Source: JAHDBG01 sp963922315
GTDB lineage: Bacteria; Pseudomonadota; Gammaproteobacteria; Chromatiales; Chromatiaceae
NCBI GenBank assembly: GCA_963922315.1
Contig: CAWUID010000044.1
Location: 1-13,285 of the forward strand
DNA: 13,285 nt
Reading direction: 5' to 3'
Shown here one piece after another: positions 1 to 6,631 of this stretch. The stretch's first letter is position 1; each line of letters begins with the position of its first letter. The notes under the pieces were generated by a model, which had not been told where the DNA came from, did not search any database, and saw only the letters and a list, made by a program, of their open reading frames with translations. The position numbers and the translations under genes were made by a program.

Positions 1-53
1 GTTAACCTGGCTTTTCTCACCTTATTATTGCGAAGATTGTAAACAGGTTCTAA
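1..53 (-). mobile_element. terminal fragment of an insertion sequence (left copy)
   Basis: These 53 bases are repeated perfectly as the reverse complement at 13232-13284. Read outward on the minus strand, the element tip is GAACCTGTTTACAATCTTCG, preceded by the triplet TTA (51-53 on the plus strand reads TAA). The same TTA precedes the tip at the other end, which fits an element that duplicates a TNA triplet, as some IS5-family groups do. That family assignment is a guess from the tip and target only, because no transposase lies inside the window. The identity runs well past a normal short inverted repeat, so both window ends enter the same terminus of the same element, in two oppositely oriented copies. 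Confidence 0.8.
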
Positions 54-410
54 GAAATCATTGGAATGCGACCGCCAACTGACCTGAGCGTACCTGCCCA
101 GTTGCCACTATTTTTTATTGCCGTTGAGACCACCGTTAACTTTGAATTTGCTGCCAGGTATGAAGTGCCTTTTAAAAAACTGCGTAACCCAGCATGACCA
201 CGAAAAGATACCATTAAATTACCTGCAGAGTTAGTCCATATTTTACCAACCCGGGTTCCATACTTTAGGACTTCACGCAGAAACTGGCGATTTTCTCTAC
301 GTCGCAATATATCACCGAGTTCGAGAGCGAGCGGAATTTTGTTAGTCCCTGTCAGTGTAAAATCCATCGTGCCGTCGGTAATATTCCGGAGTTGTTCCGC
401 CCCGGTTAAA

Positions 411-470
411 GTATCAATACTATTCAGCCCGTTTGCTAAGGTATTAATAATATTCAGCCCGTTTGCTATG
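411..470. repeat. 30-bp tandem duplication inside the frameshifted cargo-type gene
   Basis: Two adjacent 30-bp units (411-440 and 441-470) differ at only three positions and share the perfect 18-bp block TATTCAGCCCGTTTGCTA. The length is ten codons, so the duplication keeps frame and produces a doubled A-N-G-L-N-x-I-x-T-L segment in the minus-strand protein. The near identity points to a recent duplication. Confidence 0.85.
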
Positions 471-690
471 GCGATAGCCAGCCAGGTGATGGTTGCTTCA
501 TCTGCAGTTTCAATATCTATTTCGCCTTCGGGTGGTGAGCTTGCTGCCATTTGTGGGTCAACTACAATCATAATCACATCTTCACCATCTTGTGGTGTCG
601 CAGAAGCTAAGGTGTTTTCTGGCTGGCTCTCAAAATAAGCACCAACATCCTGGGGCCGTGAAATACTGAACCCCGATAAGTCATCTACAA

Positions 691-698
691 TTTTTTTT
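691..698 (-). other. A8 slippery run at a -1 frameshift
   Basis: On the minus strand the zero-frame codons are GAA AAA AAA TTG TAG. This contains the canonical -1 slippery heptamer A-AAA-AAA in the correct phase, with a stop two codons later. After a -1 shift the frame stays open to position 50. It could be programmed frameshifting, transcriptional slippage, a real one-base deletion or a homopolymer sequencing error. The sequence alone does not decide between them. Confidence 0.6.
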
Positions 699-921
699 CC
701 TGTCCGTCAATTTTGGGTGAAAAAGACCCACTGGTGCCCTCCAGTGTGTTTTCCAGAGGGCAAATGCTGCCACCCAGTGAAACCTGGGTCGATTTATTAC
801 CGACCAAGCCTTCTATAGTCGGGCCGCCCGCAGGAAAATTGGCTGCGAACAGGTTAGCTGAGGTGCATGGTATACAGTATTCGCCTCGTTCCTGAGTTGT
901 TGAAAATAGTCCCATAGTTTG

Positions 922-1386
922 TTATCTCAGATTGATTTTAGCTTTACAATATTTCAGTACCCAGCGTGTCCGGTCTAGCTGGTGGTGTTTTGAAAGCAGA
1001 ATGGGTTTTACCTCGCTTTCCTGATCAAGAGGTTTTCCAATCAGCAAAGAGGCTTCTGCATAATCAGCGATAGCCTGTTCTATAGTGATTTTATATTTTT
1101 TAGCGTTTTCGATGATTCTGGAAACAATTTTACTTTTTTTCTCAGAACTAAGTTCTGAAAACTTTGCGTTTCGGTCTGATAAGTAGTTTAAAAGCGTTTT
1201 ATCGAATTTTTGTGTGGCATTATTCCGGAAGAATTTATCTTCAGACTCTCCAAAAATAAAGTGTTTTTGTATATCTTCATGTTTGATATCATCTGTTGGG
1301 CTTATGACAAAAACCTGGTTTGTTAATTCGGGGACAAGAATGGAAACTCTGTGACCTGGTAGAGTAAACCATTGTGTTGAACGCAT
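922..1386 (-). CDS. helical protein, possibly the detached C-terminal part of the DUF4123 gene
   Basis: This is a 154-codon ORF with an ATG at the edge of the inserted element. The first 45 residues look like a beta-rich tail (L-P-G-H-R-V-S-I-L-V-P). The rest is charged and helical, with a pattern of the form I-x(3)-A-x(2)-Y-x-I-T-x-E-x(2)-I-x-D-Y around residues 90-110, ending near R-T-R-W. A similar helical module (a tyrosine-isoleucine-threonine-glutamate turn, then a helix and G-x-x-x-D) occurs in my memory at the C-terminus of some type VI DUF4123-associated proteins. The natural DUF4123 reading breaks off at about 1709, and this ORF resumes just beyond the insertion. I therefore favour a split gene over an independent one, but the join cannot be proved here. 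It is followed 6 nt later by the next gene. Confidence 0.5.
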   Translation of the reverse strand: MRSTQWFTLPGHRVSILVPELTNQVFVISPTDDIKHEDIQKHFIFGESEDKFFRNNATQKFDKTLLNYLSDRNAKFSELSSEKKSKIVSRIIENAKKYKITIEQAIADYAEASLLIGKPLDQESEVKPILLSKHHQLDRTRWVLKYCKAKINLR

Positions 1387-1602
1387 CTTGTCATTTTGGC
1401 GGGGTGTCGCGTTATCCCTCGTGAGATCTGTCGGCGTCCATGCCGCCAGATGGGACTCGGGAAATGGCGACAGCTATGTTTTGCCCGGGTACGCCCTGCG
1501 TCCACCTACCCTGCCATACTTCCTCGCTGGTTCGCATGGCACGATAGGCTCCCTCAAATGGCTTGACGGCGTATCGGGTGCGCTTTGCATACGGTCTTCA
1601 CC

Positions 1603-1630
1603 GTGTCTGAGGGGCCTACGGCCCTGACAC
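1603..1630. repeat. nested inverted repeat (cruciform-forming)
   Basis: GTGTC at 1603-1607 pairs with GACAC at 1626-1630, and between them GGGCC-TAC-GGCCC forms an inner stem. This is one of the strongest hairpins of the inserted element. It has no following T-run and so is not a typical terminator. Confidence 0.65.
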
Positions 1631-1672
1631 GACTTCGACCGTACGCTCGCGCCTGACGCCTACCCGGGACTA

Positions 1673-1701
1673 TCGGCCATCGCTTCGCTCTCCATGGCCG
1701 A
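1673..1701. repeat. 8-bp inverted repeat at the right edge of the insertion
   Basis: TCGGCCAT (1673-1680) is the exact reverse complement of ATGGCCGA (1694-1701), around a 13-nt loop rich in TCGC. It lies only a few bases from where the DUF4123 reading becomes foreign, so it may be close to an end of the inserted element. Confidence 0.6.
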
Positions 1702-2624
1702 CAGCGTAAGTCAGATAGATATGGATAGCTGATGCGAGGATCCCAGTACCGGAAAAACAGCCATTCCTGAGTGTTTTCGACCTGTACGCGGACAAACTGA
1801 TGAAAATGTGTCCAGACGGTGTCCATATCCGCTGTGGTGCGAATCAGGATGCCGGTGCCCTGGTGCCAGTGATGGGTAAAAAAGTCGATATGGAAATTCG
1901 GCACCTGCCTGCGATTGTTCCAGGCGCCTTCCGGTAGGGTCATATCGACCAGATAGGGTGCGACATCACGCAGGTGTTCGGCCATGTCGGGGCGGACTAA
2001 GCTGCGCACGGGTACGTCCTGCAGGTTCAGATCAAAGATGCCGGAGACTCGGGTGCGCAATCCGGCATCGACAATCAGGTAGGTGCGCAGAGGTGTTTGC
2101 GAATCGGGCTGTTCGAACAGCAGGTCTTGCAGTTCGGGTGTGATCCAGTCCTGTTCCCAGCGGGGTTTATCAGATTGGTTTGGCAGTGGCGGGATGGTGT
2201 GTTCAGTGACCTTCAGGTAGGTCGGGGTGGATGGTGACTGGCCTGCTTCGTTACGTGGCATCAGCAGGCTGAGCGCAATATCGTGGTTGCGATCAACTGT
2301 CTTTGCCAGTTCGATCATGGTATTGTGATGACCGTGTCGGTTCAGCCAGTGCAGTATCGGGTACACCTGCTCGGCCCAGACCAGATAGTGTCCCTGTGCC
2401 TGGCAGTGGTCACGTACTGCCCGGGTAAAGCCTTCATACGTCTCGGTCCAGACGGCGGCATAACATTGCATATTCCACGGGTGTTCGTGTGGTTCGTCCG
2501 CTTCGGGTTGGGTGTGTATCAGACATTTGCCAACCCAGGCACAGATATTCTGGTGCATAATTTTTTTGTGCAGTAAAAAAGCGCAATCCACAGGGAAATC
2601 TGTTCGCAGGAGATTTTCTCTACG

Positions 2625-3494
2625 CAAAAGAAATACATCGTTCGCCTGACAGAAGAAAAACACAAAATTTTAGACGACGTGGTCAAATGCCTGAAGGGCA
2701 GTCGTCAGAAAGTCCGCCGTGCTCAAATCTTGCGTCAGGCAGATGCAGATGGTCCAGGTTGGACGAATTACCTTATTGCTGAGGCTTACCACTGTCGTAC
2801 ACAAACGGTTGAAAAAATTCGCCAGCAGTTTGTCCAGCAAGGTTTTGAAGAAAAGTTGCATAGAAAACAGCCTGTTACGCCACCAGTGGCTCAATTACTG
2901 GATGGGGAACAAGAGGCTCAGGTGACGGCAACCAGCTTGGGCCCGCCGCCCAATGGTTATGCGAACTGGAGCTTGCGTTTACTGGCTCGACGAGTGGTTA
3001 AACTGGGTATCATCGAACACATCAGCCGCGAGACCGTCCGGCAGACCTTAGAACCTTTATCCGGCTGGCGTAACATTTATACCAGAGTGAGTTGCACGAA
3101 AGTCGATTGTGCAGAAAAGGTGGTTACTTTACTGGACAGCCGTTATGCAGATTGTGAGCAAATCACGCTGGTCAGTAATAACCTGAATACCCACACTAAA
3201 AGCGCTTTTTACGAAACACTTGAGCCAGAGCATGCTCGTGAGTTGGTTCATCGCATTCAGTTTTGCCACACCCCGAAACATGGCAATTGACCCTATATTG
3301 CTGAGAGCGAACTCACCGCATTAACCTGGCAATGTCTCAAAAACTGCCGGATTGGTGACTTGACCACTTTGCAACAAGAAACTACAGCATAGTCAACTGA
3401 TGTGGATGCCCGTCAATGAGGGGTTGATTGGCAAATGCAGATCAATCATGTGTGATATAAAATCAAGTTTGTATACCAAAAAATTAAGATATAA
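2625..3494 (+). pseudogene. IS630-family transposase remnant
   Basis: The reading frame K-K-Y-I-V-R-L-T-E-E (from about 2628) through K-V-R-R-A-Q-I-L and G-P-P-P-N-G-Y-A-N-W-S-L to H-I-S-R-E-T-V is typical of a common IS630 group. It is dead in several ways. The start ATG is missing. About 100 codons are deleted in frame between Q-T-L-E and P-L-S-G-W, removing the first catalytic Asp. The second catalytic Asp is Asn (N-N-L-N-T-H where D-N-L-N-T-H is expected). A Trp codon has become TGA at 3288. Further in-frame stops sit at 3390, 3417 and 3453. Despite this the frame is kept to 3494. The intact open stretch is 2679-3290. Possible degenerate ends are AATCTGTT near 2597 and AACAGATCT near 3508, but these are weak. 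Confidence 0.9.
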
Positions 3495-3570
3495 CAAAGC
3501 ACTGGTAACAGATCTTTGGTATCTTAATAGTTCTACTGACTTTCTGAACAAACTCTGACTACAGTAGCCT
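3495..3570. other. short non-coding stretch beyond the IS630 remnant
   Basis: AT-rich sequence between the transposase remnant and the stop of the small exported protein gene. It may hold the right end of the IS630 copy, but no clear terminal repeat, target TA duplication or terminator can be fixed. I see no gene here. Confidence 0.4.
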
Positions 3571-3954
3571 TCAGCGATATCGACCACAATCTGCTGAGTC
3601 TGGCCCACCCACTTCCGGCAAGACAACATTGTGATGAAAAGCACGCCAGTTACCGTCGTCCTGCTGAAGCAGCCAGATCACCAGACGCTCCTGACCTTGT
3701 TCCCAGATCATTTCTTTTATCGTTTCACCGGTTTCATCATCCCAGTCAGGCTCGAGAAAATTCAGAATTTCCACACGCTCTTCAGGCAGCGGGTCAGACA
3801 GAGCAAAAGTATGCATTCTGTCTACCGGACCCAACTGCTGCCGGAGCTCAGTTTCTGACACACCGGTAAAGAAGGTCTCAGGGCCGGGGAAACCAGCAAC
3901 AGCCAGCTCCGCAAAAATCACAACTGCCACCAGAACCCAAAGCTGACTGGTCAT
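3571..3954 (-). CDS. small exported protein, coupled to the metallopeptidase-like gene; candidate immunity protein
   Basis: This is a 127-residue protein. Residues 4-20 are hydrophobic (L-W-V-L-V-A-V-V-I-F) and end in A-V-A-G, a plausible signal peptidase I site, although the n-region lacks a positive charge. The mature part is acidic and Trp-rich, with W-D-D-E-T-G-E, W-E-Q-G-Q-E-R-L-V-I-W-L and G-N-W-R-A-F-H, suggesting a small alpha-beta domain. I do not recognise a family. The ATG at 3954 follows the upstream TGA by one base, so translation is almost surely coupled to the metallopeptidase-like gene. The order of cytoplasmic enzyme followed by exported small partner resembles effector-immunity pairs whose toxin acts in the periplasm. 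That is an inference. The last dozen residues lie near the IS630 remnant and may be altered. Confidence 0.6.
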   Translation of the reverse strand: MTSQLWVLVAVVIFAELAVAGFPGPETFFTGVSETELRQQLGPVDRMHTFALSDPLPEERVEILNFLEPDWDDETGETIKEMIWEQGQERLVIWLLQQDDGNWRAFHHNVVLPEVGGPDSADCGRYR

Positions 3955-3955
3955 T

Positions 3956-4588
3956 TCATACACCATGTATGGAGAAGGTGACACCTGGAATCATGTCATT
4001 CAGCTCTTCAATCAGGGTTCTGAAATACCGCTCCCGTAATTCATGACCGACATTCATCATGGCCGCTCTGTCTATATGATGAGCATGCCCCGGGTGATAT
4101 TCATCACCACGTCCCAACACTACCGTGTTGCCGACAGCATGACCGAATTCATGAGCTACCGGAACCTGGTTGATCGTTCTGCTGGTCCGGCGCGTCCCGG
4201 CATCTTCGGAGTCGAGATGAATGGTACGACTACCCCAGTTCACACTACTGACCCGAAAATTTCCTTTCGGAATTTTAGTAACCTGTACTGTCCAGTGAGG
4301 GTCAGACAATACCCAGCGAATATCGAAGTTCACCGGGATCGGGGCCTGCGCAAGTTTACGTGCAACCTCGCTGCTACCGCTGGCCTGGAGAGTGACCTGA
4401 TCTGACCAGCCCCGCCAGATTGCCGTATCTGCCCGCGCATGGAAGCTGCGACGCTCCTGATAGGTCCAGGCACTCATTCCCGGCGCTGTTGCCCAGATGT
4501 AAAGCCAGTTCTGCTGCACAAAAATCAGCGAACCATCAAGTGCAATATCAAGAGTCGCCCACGTGACATTCTTTGTGACATGCCCCAT
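3956..4588 (-). CDS. HExxH zinc metallopeptidase-like protein, putative secreted effector
   Basis: This 210-residue protein has V-P-V-A-H-E-F-G-H-A-V-G at 143-153. The HEFGH (146-150) is a zincin site with two His ligands and the catalytic Glu. It is followed by G-R-G-D-E-Y (159-164), then M-M-N-V-G near 177-181 and a R-x-R-Y-F motif. This arrangement (HEFGH, DEY, a Met-Asn turn, R-x-R-Y) matches metzincin-like peptidases I recall next to secretion-cargo genes. The third zinc ligand is not certain. The N-terminal 140 residues are a Trp-rich beta domain (W-R-G-W-S, F-D-I-R-W-V-L, H-W-T-V-Q-V). There is no signal peptide, so delivery would need a secretion machine if it acts outside the cytoplasm. 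I chose the ATG at 4588 because GAGGAG lies 8 nt upstream; a GTG at 4591 is possible. It starts 35 nt after the FtsN-like gene. Confidence 0.7.
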   Translation of the reverse strand: MGHVTKNVTWATLDIALDGSLIFVQQNWLYIWATAPGMSAWTYQERRSFHARADTAIWRGWSDQVTLQASGSSEVARKLAQAPIPVNFDIRWVLSDPHWTVQVTKIPKGNFRVSSVNWGSRTIHLDSEDAGTRRTSRTINQVPVAHEFGHAVGNTVVLGRGDEYHPGHAHHIDRAAMMNVGHELRERYFRTLIEELNDMIPGVTFSIHGV

Positions 4589-4596
4589 CACAGTTA

Positions 4597-4602
4597 CTCC
4601 TC
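4597..4602 (-). promoter_or_regulatory. strong ribosome binding site of the metallopeptidase-like gene
   Basis: GAGGAG on the minus strand lies 8 nt before the ATG at 4588 and 5 nt before a GTG at 4591. The spacing favours the ATG. It stands out because most housekeeping genes in the window have no recognisable Shine-Dalgarno sequence. Confidence 0.7.
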
Positions 4603-4623
4603 ACCAGAAAAAAAGATTGGCTC

Positions 4624-5223
4624 TTAAGGTTGTTTCAGGATCAAAGGCTGCTGATAACCCTGCGCCTGTAACTGCCGACGCATCTCAGCCGCTGCGGCCT
4701 GATCAGCATAAGGCCCGACCATCACCCGATGATAGGTCTTACCGCCAGCCAGGGTCACAGACTGAATATGCGTCTCGATACCTGAAAAAGCCAGCTCAGC
4801 CCGCAGCCGTTCCGCATCTGCGACGCGAGCATAGGAGCCAACTTGCACTCGATATTGCGCATTTGTCTGATCCGGAACCGGAATCAGTGTAGTAGCAGGT
4901 GGTTGTATCTGTTTCGGCGGAGTGGCAGGCTTGACCACTTCCGGCTTGGGCGGCAACACTGGAACTTGTTGTTTCGGCAGGGTGTTATAAAACTCAAACC
5001 GCGGCTTATGCGGCGGTATCGGTTCAGGCACCTGGGCATTCGGCACAGGTGACGGCTGAACCACCACCGGTTGCGGAGCTTGCGGGGCCGAGCGTTTCAG
5101 CCACATCAGGACAGCAACAAACGCAATAACCAATACAACCACCAGCAACCACAATCCTGGTGGGGCCTGGCGCTTACGGCGTCTTACCCTGGCAGTCGTC
5201 CGTCTTTTATAGTCTCGTGGCAC
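4624..5223 (-). CDS. SPOR-domain cell division protein, FtsN-like
   Basis: This is a 199-residue bitopic inner-membrane protein. It has a basic cytoplasmic N-terminus (K-R-R-T-T-A-R-V-R-R-R-K-R), one transmembrane helix at about 23-42, and a proline-rich periplasmic linker with F-E-F-Y-N-T-L-P-K at 76-84, a motif of this family. The C-terminal SPOR domain at 121-199 has Y-R-V-Q-V-G-S-Y and Y-H-R-V-M-V-G-P-Y. SPOR domains bind denuded glycan strands at the division septum, and FtsN-type proteins activate septal peptidoglycan synthesis. It is shorter than E. coli FtsN (319 residues) but resembles the FtsN-like proteins of other gammaproteobacteria. The start is GTG at 5223, chosen because P-R-D-Y-K-R-R is the usual beginning. 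ampD diverges 17 bp upstream. Confidence 0.85.
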   Translation of the reverse strand: MPRDYKRRTTARVRRRKRQAPPGLWLLVVVLVIAFVAVLMWLKRSAPQAPQPVVVQPSPVPNAQVPEPIPPHKPRFEFYNTLPKQQVPVLPPKPEVVKPATPPKQIQPPATTLIPVPDQTNAQYRVQVGSYARVADAERLRAELAFSGIETHIQSVTLAGGKTYHRVMVGPYADQAAAAEMRRQLQAQGYQQPLILKQP

Positions 5224-5240
5224 AAAAAACCCTATCTATC

Positions 5241-5798
5241 ATGAGCAGTAAACATCAGCTATCGCCTGAGGACATCTGGCTACCAAACATCCGTCATACG
5301 CCTTCCCCGAATCAGAACGAACGACCTGCCGAACAACCAATCAGTTTATTGGTAATCCATAACATCAGCCTGCCACCCGGCATATTCGGTGGTGATGCCG
5401 TGGAGGCCTTTTTTCAGAATCGCCTGGATTCCGCCGCGCACCCGTTTTTTGCCGAAATCGCCAACCTCAGAGTTTCCAGTCATTTGTATATTCGACGCGA
5501 CGGTACCGCGCAACAATTCGTCGCACTGAATAAACGCGCCTGGCACGCAGGCCATTCGTGCTTTGCCGGACAATCAGATTGTAACGATTATGCTATTGGC
5601 ATAGAGCTGGAGGGGACTGACAATCTGCCATTTGAACCGGCTCAGTATACGTGCTTAATCCGGCTCACCCGGCAAATCCGCACGCTGTTTCCGCTAATTA
5701 CCCCCGAACGCATCGTCGGGCACAGCGATATCGCACCAGGACGCAAAACAGATCCCGGCCCACAATTTGACTGGCCCCGATTCATATCATCCGTGTAA
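5241..5798 (+). CDS. ampD: 1,6-anhydro-N-acetylmuramyl-L-alanine amidase AmpD
   Basis: This cytoplasmic zinc amidase removes the peptide from anhydro-muropeptides during cell-wall recycling. By lowering these signals, its family controls AmpR-dependent beta-lactamase expression where that system exists. The protein is 185 residues, the usual size. The zinc ligands are His40 (V-I-H-N), His161 (V-G-H-S-D-I-A-P-G) and Asp171 (K-T-D-P-G). Glu122 (I-G-I-E-L-E-G) and Lys169 match the catalytic residues. I chose the ATG at 5241. The frame is open upstream, but that extension overlaps the start of the divergent FtsN-like gene and does not look like AmpD. There is no clear ribosome binding site. It converges on ppsR with only 14 bp between and no visible terminator. 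In many relatives ampD lies elsewhere, near ampE or nadC. Confidence 0.96.
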   Translation: MSSKHQLSPEDIWLPNIRHTPSPNQNERPAEQPISLLVIHNISLPPGIFGGDAVEAFFQNRLDSAAHPFFAEIANLRVSSHLYIRRDGTAQQFVALNKRAWHAGHSCFAGQSDCNDYAIGIELEGTDNLPFEPAQYTCLIRLTRQIRTLFPLITPERIVGHSDIAPGRKTDPGPQFDWPRFISSV

Positions 5799-5812
5799 CC
5801 ATCTGCCGGCGA

Positions 5813-6631
5813 TTACTGCACGACGCGGGCAACCTTGCGTACTTGTAAAATGGCTGTCGCCAACTCTTCTATCGAATAATCAGTGCTACTGATGTACGGA
5901 ATCTGGTGGTTATCGTACAGTGCCTTTGCCGCTTTTGTTTCGCGTCGGCACTGGGCCAGGTCTGCATAATGTGATCTGGCGCGGCGCTCTTCCCGAATAT
6001 GGTGTAATCGGTCTGGCGTGATATCAAGACCGATCAGCTTCGCTTTGAGTGATCTCAATGGCACTGGCAGATGTTCAGCAAACAGGTCTTCTTCGGTCAA
6101 TGGGTAATTTGCTGCGCGCACTTTATATTGCATCGCCATATACAAGCAGGTCGGCGTTTTACCGGAACGGGACACACCGATCAGGATCAGGTCTGCTTGT
6201 TCCAGCCCTTTAATCCGGGCTCCATCGTCAAACTGCAAGGCAAAATTGACGGCGGCAACTCGTTGATCATAAGTCGCACTGTCGCCCATGCCGTGTGCCC
6301 GACCCACATGGCTGCCACTGGGCAGATGCAGGCTCTGCGAAAGGGCTGGCAAAAAGGTATCGAAAATATCAAATACGCGCGCCTGACAACTGAGTAATTG
6401 TGCCCGCAGGCCTTCATCCACCATACTGGAATACACCAGCGGCTGCACCTGCTGGGCCTGACCAACCTGGTTGATTTCGCGGATGATATCCGCCACCTTG
6501 TCCGGCGTATCTAAGAACGGATACACGACACAATGTGCGTCAGCACCATCAAACTGGCCCAGCAAGGCTTTAGTCAGTGATTCGACTGTGATGCCGGTGT
6601 GATCTGACAGGACAAAGACAGGCTGTGTCAT
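5813..6631 (-). CDS. ppsR: phosphoenolpyruvate synthase regulatory protein (bifunctional kinase/pyrophosphorylase)
   Basis: PpsR (DUF299) inactivates PEP synthase by ADP-dependent phosphorylation and restores it by Pi-dependent dephosphorylation, setting gluconeogenic flux from pyruvate. The protein is 272 residues, close to the E. coli homologue. The N-terminus V-F-V-L-S-D-H-T-G-I-T is characteristic, as are the P-loop G-V-S-R-S-G-K-T-P at 152-160 and L-I-G-L-D-I-T-P-D-R-L near 210. Its ATG overlaps the valS stop as ATGA (4 nt), so it is translationally coupled to valS. The usual neighbour ppsA is not in this window. Confidence 0.95.
   Translation of the reverse strand: MTQPVFVLSDHTGITVESLTKALLGQFDGADAHCVVYPFLDTPDKVADIIREINQVGQAQQVQPLVYSSMVDEGLRAQLLSCQARVFDIFDTFLPALSQSLHLPSGSHVGRAHGMGDSATYDQRVAAVNFALQFDDGARIKGLEQADLILIGVSRSGKTPTCLYMAMQYKVRAANYPLTEEDLFAEHLPVPLRSLKAKLIGLDITPDRLHHIREERRARSHYADLAQCRRETKAAKALYDNHQIPYISSTDYSIEELATAILQVRKVARVVQ

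Larger units (their letters stand above)
50..915 (-). pseudogene. unrecognised cargo-type gene, frameshifted at an A8 run and truncated by the terminal IS
   Basis: Two minus-strand segments read as one gene. Segment one (915-685, 76 codons, ATG) runs to a stop just after an A8 run. Segment two continues in the -1 frame through to 50, and its first ATG is at 577. Shifting back one base at the A run joins them through about 37 further codons with no stop, giving the join E-K-K-I-V-D-D-L. The closing TAG (52-50) is built from the target triplet plus the first G of the IS, so the natural C-terminus is missing. The start lies 6 nt after the stop of the upstream ORF, so the two are probably co-transcribed. 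No domain is recognised: the N-terminus is Gly/Ser/Pro-rich with three Cys, and the middle has a hydrophobic stretch with a duplicated A-N-G-L-N unit. Its place after a DUF4123 gene suggests a type VI effector or cargo, by inference only. Confidence 0.55.
1387..1708. mobile_element. structured non-coding insertion interrupting the DUF4123 gene
   Basis: This stretch of about 320 bp is richer in GC than its flanks and packed with inverted repeats. Examples are GTGTC/GACAC enclosing GGGCC-TAC-GGCCC (1603-1630), TCGGCCAT/ATGGCCGA (1673-1701) and ACGGT-CTTC-ACCGT near 1591-1604. Short ORFs cross it on both strands but give arginine-rich, low-complexity translations that look like read-through of a repeat. 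DUF4123-like protein stops at its right edge and a new helical ORF starts at its left edge. I see no clean terminal repeats or target duplication, so the boundaries are approximate. It may be a REP/BIME-type or MITE-like element, or part of a larger degraded one. Confidence 0.5.
1554..2558 (-). pseudogene. DUF4123 domain protein (type VI secretion adaptor type), 3' end disrupted
   Basis: DUF4123 proteins (Tap-1/TEC/VasW type) are cytoplasmic adaptors that load a cognate effector onto the type VI spike protein VgrG. Residues 30-103 form an N-terminal alpha/beta module also seen in this context (C-Y-A-A-V-W, then L-V-W-A-E-Q-V, then W-L-N-R-H-G). Residues 155-283 carry DUF4123: R-T-Y-L-I-V-D-A-G, then L-V-D-M-T, then F-F-T-H-H-W-H-Q-G-T-G-I-L-I-R, then F-F-R-Y-W-D-P-R-I. 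After residue 283 (about 1709) the translation runs into the structured insertion and becomes Arg-rich junk, so the ORF's last 51 codons are not native. I chose the ATG at 2558; 35 upstream in-frame codons fall over the IS630 remnant. There is no convincing ribosome binding site. The downstream genes are likely its partners. Confidence 0.75.

Noticed and set aside
685..915. PAAR or DUF4150/DUF4280-type spike-tip domain in the Gly/Ser-rich N-terminal segment
   Set aside because: The context after a DUF4123 gene invites it, but the segment lacks the repeated P-A-A-R motifs and the His/Cys pattern I would expect, so no family is claimed.
1323..1627. Small Arg-rich ORFs on both strands in the structured insertion
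   Set aside because: They follow the palindromes, lack ribosome binding sites and domains, and look like chance translation of a repeat.
3393..3644. Minus-strand ORF over the IS630 3' end
   Set aside because: It lies mostly antisense to the transposase remnant and overlaps the small exported protein in another frame.
5160..5240. N-terminal extension of AmpD by 27 codons
   Set aside because: It overlaps the start of the divergent FtsN-like gene and has no AmpD similarity; the ATG at 5241 gives the family length and numbering.
5799..5812. Terminator between convergent ampD and ppsR
   Set aside because: Only 14 bp with a TGCCGGC core and no T-run; not enough for a terminator call.
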